Part shown: in pieces, positions 37,230 through 47,833 of the stretch
How the letters are laid out: every line of letters begins with the position of its first letter
How positions within the stretch are numbered: position 1 is the stretch's first letter
Source: Saccopteryx bilineata
Lineage: Eukaryota; Chordata; Mammalia; Chiroptera; Emballonuridae
Reading direction: 5' to 3'
DNA: 64,000 nt
Assembly (NCBI RefSeq): GCF_036850765.1
Contig: NC_089494.1
Location: 3,866,177 to 3,930,176 of the forward strand
Position numbers and translations under genes: made by a program
The notes under the pieces: generated by a model
Told to the model about the DNA's origin: nothing
Database searches by the model: none
The model's input: the letters and a program-made list of their open reading frames with translations, nothing else

Positions 37230-39606
37230 GAAGCGAATGTAGTTTTCAGCAAACCCCTGAGCCTGCGCTGTGCACACGCCCAACATGCTAACAACAAATT
37301 CACCTTCCAGGGGCTCAGGGCGAAGATTAAACTCAAATAGTCATGATGTGAGACATCTTTCACACCAACAGGATGATATAGACGATTTATCCATTGCCTG
37401 TTCCCTATGTCCTAACTCTGGTGAACAGGAGTGACCTCTCTGGCCTCTCTCACTCATGGGAGTAATTATTTAACGTAATAAAAATACAGGCCTGGCCTCC
37501 CGGCTATTTCCTGTAATGCCCGCTCCTGCCCTCCACGCCTCGGCCCATCTCAGCCTTTTGGGGTCCCCTCCCCTTTGGTCTTCGGACCTCAGTTCCAGGC
37601 TGGTCACCTGCGCCGTCTGGGTGATGACTCCGCTTTGAACTTCTCCTCTGTCTTCCTGGCAGAGACCGTGGTCAACCAGCGACTGTCACAGCCCTGCCCA
37701 AGCCACAGTTCCCTTGACCAGCGGGTTGGGGCCGGTGAGCCTGAGAGCCCTTGCCAGACCTGGACCCAGGCAGGCTCTCCCCGGCCAGCCTTTCTGCTGA
37801 GCCAGCAGTCCCCGCCACCCTAGAAGTGCGGCGGTCTCACGGACTGTGTGCGGCAAACAGCGTGCAGTGACCACTTCCGGCTCCGGCAGTCTCCAAGCCA
37901 GCCGCTGCCCGTGGCGTCCAGACCCAACCCAGTGTTGGGGACGCCAGAGTCCTCACACCTCGTCCTGTGGCAGGTGTCCCGTCTGGCCGGGTCCTGGCTC
38001 CGACCACTCAGCAGGACACGTTCACTGGCCCTCCATCTGCCCCTTTGCTGACGCCGGTCTGCTCCTTGGGCAGCTGTCCTGTGGGGCTCCTCTCTCTCAG
38101 GAGGAGACGGTTGAGGATGGGGTTCCACCCGACCCCAAGCCACGGGCCCTGGTACCAGGCTGCGAGCCCCAGGCAGGAGCCAGGCGGCCGGAGCCCTGGG
38201 GTGCTGTCCTGGCCACTCGCCCGCACTGCGTCAGAATCTCCGCGTCATTCTGCTCCGCCCCTCCAGCACCTGCAGCGCGGCCTGGCCACACCACGCCCTG
38301 TCCCTGGACCTTCTCCTTCCCACCGCTCTGCTCACCCCAGGCCTCTGGTTTGTGGAGAGATGCCACCTTCCCTGCACGTGCTTGCCCGCCTGACTCTCCG
38401 GGCCCCTTCTCTACTCTGTCTTCACGGCCGACACCTCCTTCTGTCTGTGGCACCCAGACGTAGGGCTCCGTCCGTGACTGTGGCTGTCCTCACTGCGTCA
38501 CTCCACGCCCTCCCTGGTCGGCCATGTCAGGGGCCACATGTGGCCAGTCTCGGGGTCCCCCTGCCGTGCTCCCAGGGGAGACCATGGCGGAGAAGACTCT
38601 GTCCCTTCGTGCACCGCACCACCTGCCCTCCGGGCTGCCATCTGGGCAGCCTCCCCCCGGCCCCCGCAGCCCCAGCTGCCGGCCCGCGTTGGGGGGCATC
38701 CCCGCCTGCCAGGCTCCCAGCAGCACGGCCACGCTGGGTGGTGGCTGGAGGGTCGGGCCCCGCACGCTTCCATCCCAGTCTGCACGCAGATTCCGGGAGG
38801 AGAGCATGTTCCCCCAAAGCGGGCAGTCTCGTTGGCCGTCGGAGACGCCCCCAGGCCCCCTGCCCGGCTCCCGGTGGCCTGTACCCCGGCACCCCTTCCT
38901 GAGAAACGAACTTTATCTCCATTTATCCCAGGGATGCGACCTTCTCCTTACTTTCTCCAGGGTCACATTTCTCTCACCACCCTCCTCAGGGCCAGGGCAA
39001 GGCAGAAAGGAAGTGTGAAACAGGAGTGACTTCACACGCACCCAAAAACATTTCAGTCACGCAGCCACTGGGGCTCAGGGACAAGGAGTGCAGCTGCTGA
39101 GTTTCGGGGCAGGGAATGTGTGCTTGCATGTTCAGTGTTGTCTTCTAACAGGGGGCCAGGGTCAAGTACTGGTGAGTTGAACTAGCAGCAGAATCCTCCG
39201 TAGTGTCGTGAATCACTTGAATAGTGACAGTAATGTAAAACATTTGCAAAAATAGTCACCCCCTCCACCCCAATTGTATAATTGCATAATCCCACAATCG
39301 ATACATTGTTCTTTACATGGTTATGATCCCGTAGAGAAATGCTACTGCTATCATACTTTCCTGTCTGATGTTTTAGCGTTAGCAGTCTGTGTAATTTTTT
39401 TAAATGTTAGGTAAACACGTTTCTTCTCTCTGGGAAGCGGGAGAAAGGGGCGCGGAAATCCCATCAGACTGCAGACTTCGCATTCTTCATTAGGCTGTTA
39501 CTCCGCGCAACGGGACGGAAAATTAAACGTCGCGGTGACCGCTGCCATTAGCCTTGATGTTGAAAGACGTGTTCGTTTTCCTTTTCTTTGACTTCCCGGG
39601 GCGCAG

Positions 39607-39713
39607 ACATGTGGAAGAATAAGGACGAATCATGGAACTTCCTCCAGGAGTATGACCGGGAAATGATCAAGGAGCAGAAGCGCAAGGAGCTGGAGTCGGA
39701 GATCCGGGTCCAG
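39607..39713 (+). CDS. IQCA1: IQCA1 internal exon d (107 bp)
   Basis: The acceptor has a T-rich tract followed by CCCGGGGCGCAG; the donor is CAG|GTAAGG. Two bases complete the Asp codon, then 35 codons follow: [19 protein letters not shown] and a charged helix ending ELESEIRVQ, phase 0 out. The region is highly charged and helical and is typical of the stretch between linker and AAA domain in DRC11. The first in-frame ATG here is not a start: the frame is open across the acceptor and joins the previous exon. A GC-rich minisatellite begins about 10 bp after the donor, unusually close to a 5' splice site. Confidence 0.88.
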
Positions 39714-40144
39714 GTAAGGCCACGCCCGTCCCCCTGTGCGGACGCCACACCCGTCTCCCCCTGTGCGGACGCGCCCGTCCCCCTGTGCGGACGCCACGCC
39801 CGTCTCCCCCTGTGCGGATGCCACACCTGTCTCCCCCTGTGCGGACGCGCCCGTCCCCCTGTGCGGACGCCACGCCCGTCTCCCCCTGTGCGGACGCCAC
39901 GCCCGTCTCCCCCTGTGCGGATGCGCACCCGTCTCCCCCTGTGGGGACGCCCCGCCGGTCACCCTGTGCGGACGCCGCCGCGCCCATCTCCCCCTGTGTG
40001 GACGCCACACTGTTCCCCACAGTGCCCGTGCCGTTCCCAGTCTCCTCCTAACGACCCACCCAGACGGCGGCTGTCGTTAAACGTCCCAGAGAAAGCACAG
40101 TCATGCGAAGTCACTTAAAGGAGGTACGTCCTGTGTTCACCCAG
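39714..40144 (+). other. IQCA1 intron d-e (431 bp)
   Basis: A short intron, about 70% of it a 27-bp-type GC-rich tandem array that begins within 10 bp of the donor. The last ~120 bp (40026-40144) are unique and contain the exon e pyrimidine tract. Confidence 0.8.
39723..40025. repeat. ~27-bp GC-rich minisatellite at the exon d donor
   Basis: Units of the form GTCTCCCCCTGTGCGGACGC plus CACGCCC, mixed with shorter ~17-bp units lacking part of it. About 11-13 units. It begins about 10 bp past the exon d splice donor and fills most of the intron. Confidence 0.92.
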
Positions 40145-40246
40145 GTTGACGAGCTGATGAGACAGGAACTGAAAAACTTAAAACTAGCTGTGAACAGAGA
40201 AAAGGAACTCCCAGCCAGAAGAGGAAAGAAGAAAGGAGAGAAGAAG
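40145..40246 (+). CDS. IQCA1: IQCA1 internal exon e (102 bp)
   Basis: Acceptor GTGTTCACCCAG, donor AAG|GTGACT (a weaker donor, lacking the usual A/G-A-G-T continuation). Thirty-four codons, phase 0 on both sides, so skipping keeps the frame. The peptide VDELMRQELKNLKLAVNREK is an amphipathic helix, followed by a basic tail with RRGKKKGEKK. It pairs with exon d across a short 431-bp intron filled mostly by tandem repeats. No enzymatic motif; the likely role is structural within the nexin-dynein regulatory complex. Confidence 0.88.
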
Positions 40247-40786
40247 GTGACTGATGAACTGGCGCGGGGAGGGCGAGGCCCAGGGCAGACCCTACCGTGG
40301 GAAGGAGCACCTGCCCAGCCCCGGCCGCGTGGCCCGGAGTGCTGCCCGGCGGGTCCTGGCCGTCCCCAGGCCGCCCCACAGGGGGGACGTGACTGCCCCT
40401 CCCGAATGGACCTGGTTTCACGGTTCCATCCTCGGGGTTGTGGGCTCGCGGGCGGGATAAGCTCAGCCCATCACCATGACGTCCTCCTGACACCCACGCC
40501 CCAACCAGGCGGGGAAAACTGTCCGAGGAGCCGGGACACATGCCTCACACGCCCGCCCACCTCTTCCTGGAGGCGGGTCTGTGGGGGCGGGGGGCTAATG
40601 GAGGCGGGTCTGTGGGGGTGGGGGGCTAATGGCAGTGAGCACGTTCTTTTCGGGACGGTGGGGAGGGAGGTCAGAATGAATTGAATTATAAATTGCCGCT
40701 GGTCTATCCCGCAGTGGCTTAGAGTAGACAGGCTGGATCCCAGTGTTCAAAGTTCCCTTGCTAGGGCCCTGCGAGATAATAGAATA

Positions 40787-41492
40787 TATCCCGTATTTCC
40801 AAACGTATAAGATGCACCCTTTTTCGGAAAATTTGGGGTCTAAAAGCTGGGTGCGTCTTATGCAGCGTTTGTGGATTGTTCTACTTGCATTTCCCACTTT
40901 TCCACGCTTGTTTTGCTCTCGTTATTGAAGACAGTGATGCGTCATCAGACACAGATGAGGACAAGCTAGCGGATGGGAGGTTTTTTTGTTTGTTTGTTTG
41001 TTTGTTCTTTTCTGAAGCTGGAAATGGGGAGAGACAGACAGACTCCCGCATGCACCTGACCGGGATCCACCCGGCACGCCCACCAGGGGGCGATGCTCTG
41101 CCCCTCCGGGATATCGCTCTGTTACGACCGGAGCCACTCTAGCGCCTGGGGCAGAGGCCAAGGAGCCATCCCCAGCGCCCGGGCCATCTTTGCTCCAATG
41201 GAGCCTCGGCTGCGGGAGGGGAAGAGAGAGACAGAGAGGAAGGAGGGGGGGAGGGGAGGAGAAGCAGATGGGCGCTTCTCCTGTGTGCCCTGGCCGGGAA
41301 TCGAACCCGGGACTTCTCAACGCTCTACCACTGAGCCAACCGGCCAGGGCCCGGATGGGAGTTTTGACAGTGATGAGGAGTTGTATGAATTTTATGATGA
41401 ATAATACTTGAGTTCAATAACTTTATGTAATATACTTTTTTTTTTTCAAAATTCGGGCCCCAGAATCAAGGTGCGTCTTATACACGGGGGAA
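40787..41492. mobile_element. Pogo/Tigger-like (Tc1/mariner) MITE split by a SINE
   Basis: The left end near TATCCCGTATTTCC ... ATAAGATGCACC and the right end GGTGCGTCTTATACACGGGG plus AATA are inverted repeats of ~50 bp with TA borders. On both sides of the SINE the interior keeps a short acidic open frame (GAAGACAGTGATGCG side; GACAGTGATGAGGAG side) ending in a stop, as in the acidic C-terminus of some transposases. Superfamily inferred from ends. Confidence 0.7.
40980..41351 (-). mobile_element. Bat long tRNA SINE, reverse, inside the MITE
   Basis: Reverse head near CCACTGAGCCAACCGGCCAG; tail shows as a TTTG-repeat rich stretch. Flanked by CGGATGGGAG at 40970-40979 and 41352-41361. Confidence 0.93.
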
Positions 41493-42249
41493 TAAGGTCT
41501 AAAGGTCTCTGCCCGGTTTCTGATGCAGAATTTGGGAAGCCCTCGTACATTTCTAAGTGAGGAGAGCACTCGGAACCACTGTTGTTCTGATGAGTCCCCT
41601 CTGGGTGGACTCCTGGGAGGGAGGAGGTCACCAGAAAGACCAAGCCACGATTAGAAGCTTGGGAGTGTCGGCCCCTCCTCCATTCTCTGGAGAAGGGGAA
41701 TGAACCGGAAATCGGGGTGACGCTACACGCGGAGGCCCCCACAAAACCCCACAGTGTGGGGTCTGGAGAGGTCTCGGGGCGGCCAGCGCACACACACACC
41801 AGAGGATGACGCCCCCCAGCCTTTCCGGGACGGAAGGTCCGGCACGCAGGACATTCCCGGGCCCCACCCTGTGGTCCCTTCATCTGGCTCTTTGTCTGTA
41901 GTCTTGACAACATCCTTTAATAACCTGGGAAACATTTCCCAAATGTTGTGAGCCGTTCCCACGAGCTGACGGAAGTCAAGGAGGGCGTCGTGGGGAGCTC
42001 AGGCTCACGGCGGGTTGGTCTGAAGCACACGCCGCGCGGCCCCCCGGGGCGGCATCCGCCGCGATGCCCGGCGTCTGGCCATCTCCCCAGCTGACCGCGC
42101 TCACCGAGAGACCTAGGGGTGAGCCACGGTGGTTTCGTGTCTCTCCTCCTGCGAGGGGGGCGTCTGCAGGGTCCGTTTCTCTCGACAATTACCTTCCTCC
42201 TCATAAATGAATCCATGTTCGTTAATCAGCTGACACCCCACGATGACGA

Positions 42250-42257
42250 TGACGTCA
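42250..42257. promoter_or_regulatory. CRE palindrome TGACGTCA
   Basis: A perfect CREB/ATF consensus in a short unique block (42180-42260) that also has ACAATTACC, CATAAATGAAT and the E-box CAGCTG. A single motif; function not shown. Confidence 0.35.
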
Positions 42258-42282
42258 CCGGTCCTGCCTCTCGGAGGCTGTG

Positions 42283-42308
42283 TCTCTCTCTCTCTCTCTC
42301 TCTCTCTC
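42283..42308. repeat. (TC)n microsatellite
   Basis: About 13 TC units. Confidence 0.92.
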
Positions 42309-42829
42309 GTTCCTTGTTGTCATCACAGCACCTTGAGGTCACCGAAGTTTCTGGAGAAGCCATCAAGCTCTTTACAGGCAGGACCTTGGCTCTGTTGTTT
42401 ACGTTCCCCAGAGTCCTAGCAGATATAAATGGCGAGGGGTGGGGGGTGAGGACAATGCCATATTTAAACAGAAATTTAGACTCTGATTTTAAAAGAAACC
42501 AATGAAGATTCTAGTGAAAATACAGCATGAGAAACGAAGAAATGTTCTGACTTAGCGACCGTTTGGACACGGCGGAAGACCCGTGGGACTCAAAGACAGG
42601 TCCGTCAGAAACACAAACCAGAGCAAAGAAAGAGCGAAGACCACGAGGAACAGGACAGAGATACTGACCCGTGCCCGCGGACGGGGGCTGAGCCCCCACC
42701 CACCGCGTCCATGGTGACCACATGGTGGTGGGGTCTGTCGGGGCGCTCCCACGGCAACAGAAGAGGAGGAGACGTCTCAGATCGGTCGTCTGAGCTCCCG
42801 CCTGGAGGACCTAGAAGAAGAAGAGGGAA

Positions 42830-43720
42830 AAAAGGATGTGAGCAGACAGAAGGAAACAGAAAATATAGCAGAAATTAGTGAAACTGAAGACAGACAACAA
42901 CAGTAGAGAAAACCAATGAAATGGAGCTGGCTCTTTGAAGAGAATAAAATTGGTGAACTTCTAGTAAGACTGACAGAAAAACAGAGAGAGAAGACACAAG
43001 CGATCGCTCTCAGGACCGAAACGGGGGGATGCCACCACTCACTACAGACGCCACAAGGATGGTCAGGAGCACCGCAGACGACTCTACCCCTGTAATTTGA
43101 CAGCTTACACAAAAACGGGTCCACTTCCTTCAAAAACACAAACTACCACAGCTCACCTAATAAGAGATGGATGATCTGACTGTCCCTAGAGCTATTCAGG
43201 AAGTTGCATTTGTAATTAAAACAACACCCCCCCCCATAGTGTTTTCAGGCCCAAATGATTTTGCTGGAAAATTCTACCAAATGTTGAAATTCTCCCAACT
43301 GATTTTATGAAGCTAGTATTACACTGATTCAAAAAATTACAGTACAAAAAACAACAATAATAATAATAGTAATAATTATGAAAACTAAGGGACGTAGTCC
43401 TTCATGAATGCAGGTGCAAATATCCTCTACAACATTTTAGCAAATAGAATTCAACCAGACATATATAAAGAATTATAAACTGTGACCCAGTGGGGCTTAT
43501 TCCAAGAGTGCAAGCTTAGTTCAATATTTTAAAATGACCAATGTGATCATTAATAGACTAAGGAAGAAAAAAAAATTGCACAATCATATCATTGATGCAG
43601 AAAAAGCATTGGGTGGAGTGTAACATCCACTCGTGACAACTCTCTTAGACACGCCGGGATAGAGACCTTCCCCAACTCGATGAAGAACAGCTACGAGACC
43701 GCCCACAGCGCACCCTTTAC
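42830..43720 (+). mobile_element. Degraded LINE-1 ORF2 fragment
   Basis: AATGGAGCTGGCTCTTTGAA, TTTGCTGGAAAATTCTACCA, CCAGTGGGGCTTATTCCAAG and TCATTGATGCAGAAAAAGCA are classic LINE-1 ORF2 phrases in order. Many stops and gaps, no intact frame. Confidence 0.88.
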
Positions 43721-43859
43721 GTGACATTTCCCAGACACTGGGAACTTGGCAGGTGTGCCCTGGAGTTTTGGCTAACACTTTAGGATTACATGAGTGGTGT
43801 GCCGGGGCTGAAGATGGGGCAGTCACAGCAGGGAGGTGCGAGGGACCATGGGAGGGCCT

Positions 43860-44400
43860 GAGGGGCTGACCCCTGTGGGGACAGAGACACGCTGCACCTT
43901 GACTGCGTCAGCGATGACATCTGTATCCCGGTGGTGATCTTGTGAGGTCGTTCTGCAAGATGTCAGCACGGAGAGCACCTGGCAAAGGCCCACGGGACCT
44001 CTCCGTGCGGTGTCTTACAAGCAGCACGGGAATCTACCGTTATCTCAACACGTAAACATCAACTTTTAAAAAAGCTGAACAACATGAATGAGGTATACAG
44101 CTGGGCCCCAGAGCACGCAGGAACCTGGCCATCGTCATACGGATCGGAGGAAGCCGGACGTGGAAGGCTTTATAGCGCACGGTTCCGTAGCCAGAACAGG
44201 AGACCCGAGTCGGCATGAAGTCAGAGGAGTGGTCCCATGCCCACTGGGAGGCAGGTGGAGGGAGCTCAGGGCAGTGAAAGTGTGTTCTGAGCGGGTGTGG
44301 GTGTAGGGTTACGTGTCAGAGGTAACACCGTCATATGTAGAATTTAATCAGTCTGTGTGTGGATACGCGTTACTGTACATTAATTACCCTGCAATAAAAA
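43860..44400 (+). mobile_element. Probable LINE-1 3' UTR
   Basis: CACCTTGACTGCGTCAGCG, CGGTGGTGATCTTGTGA, CTACCGTTATCTCAACACG and TTACCCTGCAATAAAAATAA resemble an old LINE-1 end with polyadenylation signal; likely the end of the same insertion as 42830-43720. Confidence 0.55.
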
Positions 44401-44480
44401 TAACGAATGGTGAGTGAGAAAGGGAATAGACATGGAGGAGAGAGATTGTGGGGCATCAGCAAAGGGCCCGATGGTCGGTC

Positions 44481-44716
44481 CTGTGCTGCGCGGATCCTGG
44501 GTCGCCTGAGAGGGTCCCGGACAGTACAGGAGCCAGGAGAGGGGGAGAGAGGTCAGCGGGAGGAACTTCTGCCTGGGCGGAGGCGTCCCACCTTGCTCCT
44601 GTGCCGCACGGATCCTGGGTCGCCTGAGAGGGTCCTGGACAGTACAGGAGCCAGGAGAGGGAGGGAGAGGTCAGCGGGAGGAACTTCTGCCTGGGCGGAG
44701 GCGTCCCACCTTGCTC
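44481..44716. repeat. 118-bp tandem duplication
   Basis: Two units starting CTGTGCTGCGCGGATCCTGG and CTGTGCCGCACGGATCCTGG; a few substitutions only. Confidence 0.95.
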
Positions 44717-45276
44717 CTGTGGGCAGTGCCATGTTCATCAGGATGACTCGCGTTCTCGGCACGCACCCCCACGGCCACAAGTCCCTGACGGCAGGGCCCT
44801 TTGGGAGCTAGAGGTGGACACCCGCCTGGCCGTGAGGGCTCCTGGTGGCAGACCGGACGCTAACCCGGAGGGGCGCCTGGGTACCGAGACAGGCGTGGGT
44901 GACGGCCCACACGCCCAGCACCCTCAGCTCCTGTGGCGCCGTGTGCGTGTGCCGGGGCCCAGAGGAAGGGAGTCACGAGGCCCAGGGCCTGACGGGAACC
45001 AGCCTCGTGCAGTTCCACAGTGCGGACCTCGCTCTCCACCCGCCCAGGGACGGGTCCGCAGAGGCCGCGTGGGGTTTTCCGGGCCAGTCCCCATATTCAC
45101 GGGAGCATGGCTTTCTGCCCACCCCGTGCTGACGTCCCACAGCCGACTTCTCCTCTTATCCCACCCACCCTTCCCTGCCCCCGCCACCACCGGGCCCGGC
45201 TCCCTTAGCTGATTTCTGGAGCTAGTCAGCTTCCTCGGTGTTTCCTAAAGTGTCGGGTGTTTCCGTTTTCTTCCAG

Positions 45277-45332
45277 AAAAAGAAGGGGAAGAAAGGTAAA
45301 AAGGGGAAGGATGAAGACCTGACCGCGGGCAG
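45277..45332 (+). CDS. IQCA1: IQCA1 internal exon f, basic linker (56 bp)
   Basis: Acceptor CCGTTTTCTTCCAG, donor CAG|GTGAGC. Eighteen codons plus two bases: KKKGKKGKKGKDEDLTAG and then AG, which with the first base of the next exon gives Arg. It continues the basic tail of exon e and ends in the acidic DEDLTAGR phrase that precedes the conserved TIESLY block. It is very short and low-complexity, so automated annotation could miss it; phase agreement with exons e and g supports it. A 35-36 bp GC-rich tandem array begins 45 bp downstream. Confidence 0.84.
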
Positions 45333-45376
45333 GTGAGCAGTGCCCTTGCTTTGTGGGGTACGGCGCGGGGTGGGGG

Positions 45377-45620
45377 GGCGCCCAGGAGGAGGCACCCCCC
45401 GGGGTGGGAAGGGCGCCCAGGAGGAGGCACCCCCCGGGGTGGGAGGGGCGCCCAGGAGGAGGCACCCCCCGGGGTGGGAGGGGCGCCCAGGAGGAGGTAC
45501 CCCCCGGGGTGGGAGGGGGCGCCCAGGAGGAGGCACCCCCCGGGGTGGGAGGGGCGCCCAGGAGGAGGCACCCCCCGGGGTGGGAGGGGGCGCCCAGGAG
45601 GAGGCACCCCCGGGAGGAAG
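45377..45620. repeat. 35-36 bp GC-rich minisatellite, 7 copies
   Basis: Units start GGCGCCCAGGAGGAGGCACC at 45377, 45412, 45447, 45482, 45518, 45553 and 45589. Strand asymmetry and G runs suggest secondary structure. The first unit is 45 bp past the exon f donor. Confidence 0.96.
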
Positions 45621-45637
45621 GGCCCAGCGAGTCCCCG

Positions 45638-45660
45638 CCCCCCCCCCCCCCCCCCCCCCC
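45638..45660. repeat. 23-base C run
   Basis: Uninterrupted C homopolymer directly after the minisatellite. Confidence 0.9.
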
Positions 45661-47214
45661 GCCACGGGCTGGCAGAGTGCCTCACCCCCGCCATCCTCCC
45701 TGGGCGCCCTGGGGACAGTGCAGGCTCTGCGCAGTCCTGCACACGGAGCCGCGCCCCGCTGCGGAGACACAGGGACGTGCCCCGGAGCCAGTCTGGGCCC
45801 TCTGCCTCTGAGCTCGTGTGACTTGAGGTCGTAAAATTCACGGGGTTCTTGAGAAACTGACCCAACCGTTGAGGAACTACTGAGACAGCGTAGATTTCTG
45901 TTTCATCCAATTAATAGAAACCCTGGGCCAATATTTTTATAAGAGTTTCAGGTCGTTTTAATGTTGAAAATGTATTTATTCTAACAACGAAAGTTCGTGT
46001 CCCTGAAAAGACCCAAATGCAGGTTTGGGTTTGGGGCTTCTGAACGTATCGTTCTGTGTTAGAGAGTCTTTAATTTTATGTTAATATTTTTGTGCCTGTT
46101 ATATGTTTATATTAAACAGGTTATTCAAGTTCAGCTACTACACTATTTCCTTGACATAGGTCAGATTCTGTTATCCCAAATTCCATCACTATTAAAACCT
46201 TCTTAATTCTCAGCAGAGGGCACACTATTTTAAATCTACTTGGTAAAATAAAATTCCGGTCAAGCAAAGACTGGGGTCATTGAATTAAACATTTACCCCA
46301 ATGGTATTTGGCTTGAATCTGATATTCTATAGTCTTTTTAAATCACGCTAACTTGGACCCTAGACCAGCCAAAGAGCTGTTTAAATATAGTCGTATCTGT
46401 AATTCTTCACTCTCAAGAAAGACTCAGGCAGGACCAAAGAATCAAGTCCCCCCTTAGAAAAGAAAAAAGGAAAAGACAAAAACATCTCAAAGGATTCTGC
46501 CAAACAATACTTGAACTTGACCTACCTGAATTCCTGCAAGCCAGACCCCCAGTTAATTTCCTTGGGAGTTTCAGTCATCAAGTGGGACGGTGTCTCTATT
46601 TCCCCCGCCTCAGTTGGTATAAATTACCCGTGCGCTGGCGATATGCCCAAGGACCTCTTAGAGAAGTGGCTTTGACATCTGTAAACACTATGGAAAAGCA
46701 TAGCGTCCTCCTGAAAGATCACCACATTCACAGATTCAGACGTTCTCTTTCATAACTGGAGTTATTTCCCCTGGAAGCCTTTGTCCTTTGTAGATCTTTC
46801 TTTTAAACTATCACGCTAGCTATCTGCGCTTAAAAGGAAACGTCCATTTCCTGAAGGATTAACGAGGTCCTACGGCTTGCAGATGCTAACTGAATACATA
46901 ATCCTGGGCCCCGTGTGTGACTGTTACCGGGTAATTTCTAATTCGTATCCGTGCCATCATGAAGACGGATGGAAGGGCAGACCACAGGGGTCGGAGCTGG
47001 TCTCCGATGCCCGAGGACATCGTTCTTATTAATGAGAAACATCTGATATCCAGAGGCATGTGTGAAAAGCAGTGTTTTTTCAAAAGCCCAATTTATCCCC
47101 AAATTGTAGAAACGCCTCAAAAATCCACTCATCCGCACGTATACAAATGGACTCTGAAATAGGTCTTGGTGAGCGCTCTCTGCAGATGTGGTGATGAACA
47201 GAAAGACTGCTGAG

Positions 47215-47275
47215 GGTGTGTGTGTGTTTGTGTGTGTGTGTGCACGCGTGTGCGTGTGTATGCACACGTGTGTGC
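47215..47275. repeat. TG-rich microsatellite before exon g
   Basis: Interrupted (TG)n with CACGCG/CGTG steps, i.e. alternating purine-pyrimidine sequence that can adopt Z-DNA; 40 bp before exon g. Confidence 0.88.
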
Positions 47276-47314
47276 GTGGGCGCTCGTGAAACCCACGGCC
47301 TGCTCCCTCCACAG

Positions 47315-47397
47315 GACCATCGAGTCTCTGTACAAGGAACTGGTGGAAGAAGGGCTTCTGGTCCAGGCTCGGAAAGTCAGCCTCTCCGATTACATCG
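47315..47397 (+). CDS. IQCA1: IQCA1 internal exon g (83 bp)
   Basis: Acceptor CTGCTCCCTCCACAG, donor TCG|GTAAGG. One base completes Arg, 27 codons follow and one base is left over. The peptide runs [20 protein letters not shown], then VSLSDYI. This is one of the most recognisable IQCA1 blocks, a conserved helix and Ser-Asp-Tyr phrase upstream of the AAA module. The leftover G joins GT of the next exon to give Gly. A TG-rich microsatellite lies just upstream at about 47215-47275. Confidence 0.9.
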
Positions 47398-47833
47398 GTA
47401 AGGTCCACAGGGAATACTAGCGCAGGCATGTGGCACCCACGTCACCCCTCGGGTGTTAGGTTCCCAGCCGCGGGGAATATGTCTCATCTGTGTGTTAAGC
47501 CCAGCCCAGACCCGGCCCCTACCGGCCTGGCCTGTGGTGTTTGTTGGGTCGGAATGGATTTGAATTCATCCTGTGCTGAGAACAGAGGGGCCCAGCTCCC
47601 TGCCCTGAAGGGGTAGAAGCAGGTTTTCAAACCTCTTGGCAGGGCTCCCCGGGACCTTGTTTCTGGCGTAAGCTGAATTGAGGGCATGAATTGTTCGTGC
47701 GTTTATCTTCAGACAAAACGTCAAGGGGGCCGCACCTGGTATTTACACCCTCTCCGTCCCTGCGGGAGGGGTCACCATCTTCAACTAATGGTCTTTCTTG
47801 ATTAAAAACAACAACATGATGACCTGAAAACAT

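Larger units (their letters stand above)
31975..39606 (+). other. IQCA1 intron c-d (7.6 kb)
   Basis: 32000-35190 is largely unclassified GC-rich sequence with a MIR/L2-like patch near 33155-33200 and a GA microsatellite at 34568-34588. 35199-37229 is a cluster of mobile elements (hAT MITE with nested SINE, antisense LINE-1, second hAT MITE). 37500-39030 is very GC-rich and open in many frames by composition only. 39440-39550 is a short non-repetitive block before the exon d acceptor. Confidence 0.65.
40247..45276 (+). other. IQCA1 intron e-f (5.0 kb)
   Basis: Contains a tandem pair of a ~31-bp GC-rich unit near 40565-40632, a pogo/Tigger-like MITE with a nested SINE (40787-41492), a TC microsatellite (42283-42308), LINE-1 remains (42830-43720 and 43860-44400) and a 118-bp tandem duplication (44481-44716). 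42180-42260 is a short unique block with a CRE palindrome. 41500-42180 and 44720-45276 show nothing I can classify. Confidence 0.68.
45333..47314 (+). other. IQCA1 intron f-g (2.0 kb)
   Basis: Begins with a 35-36 bp GC-rich array (45377-45620) and a 23-C run (45638-45660). From about 45830 to 47210 the sequence is AT-richer and free of recognisable repeats, unlike the rest of the window. It ends with a TG-rich microsatellite just before exon g. Confidence 0.7.

Noticed and set aside
37846..38902. Open frames of 200-311 codons in GC-rich sequence
   Set aside because: The high GC content lowers stop frequency; several frames on both strands are open together, with no conserved motif or splice signal supporting any of them.
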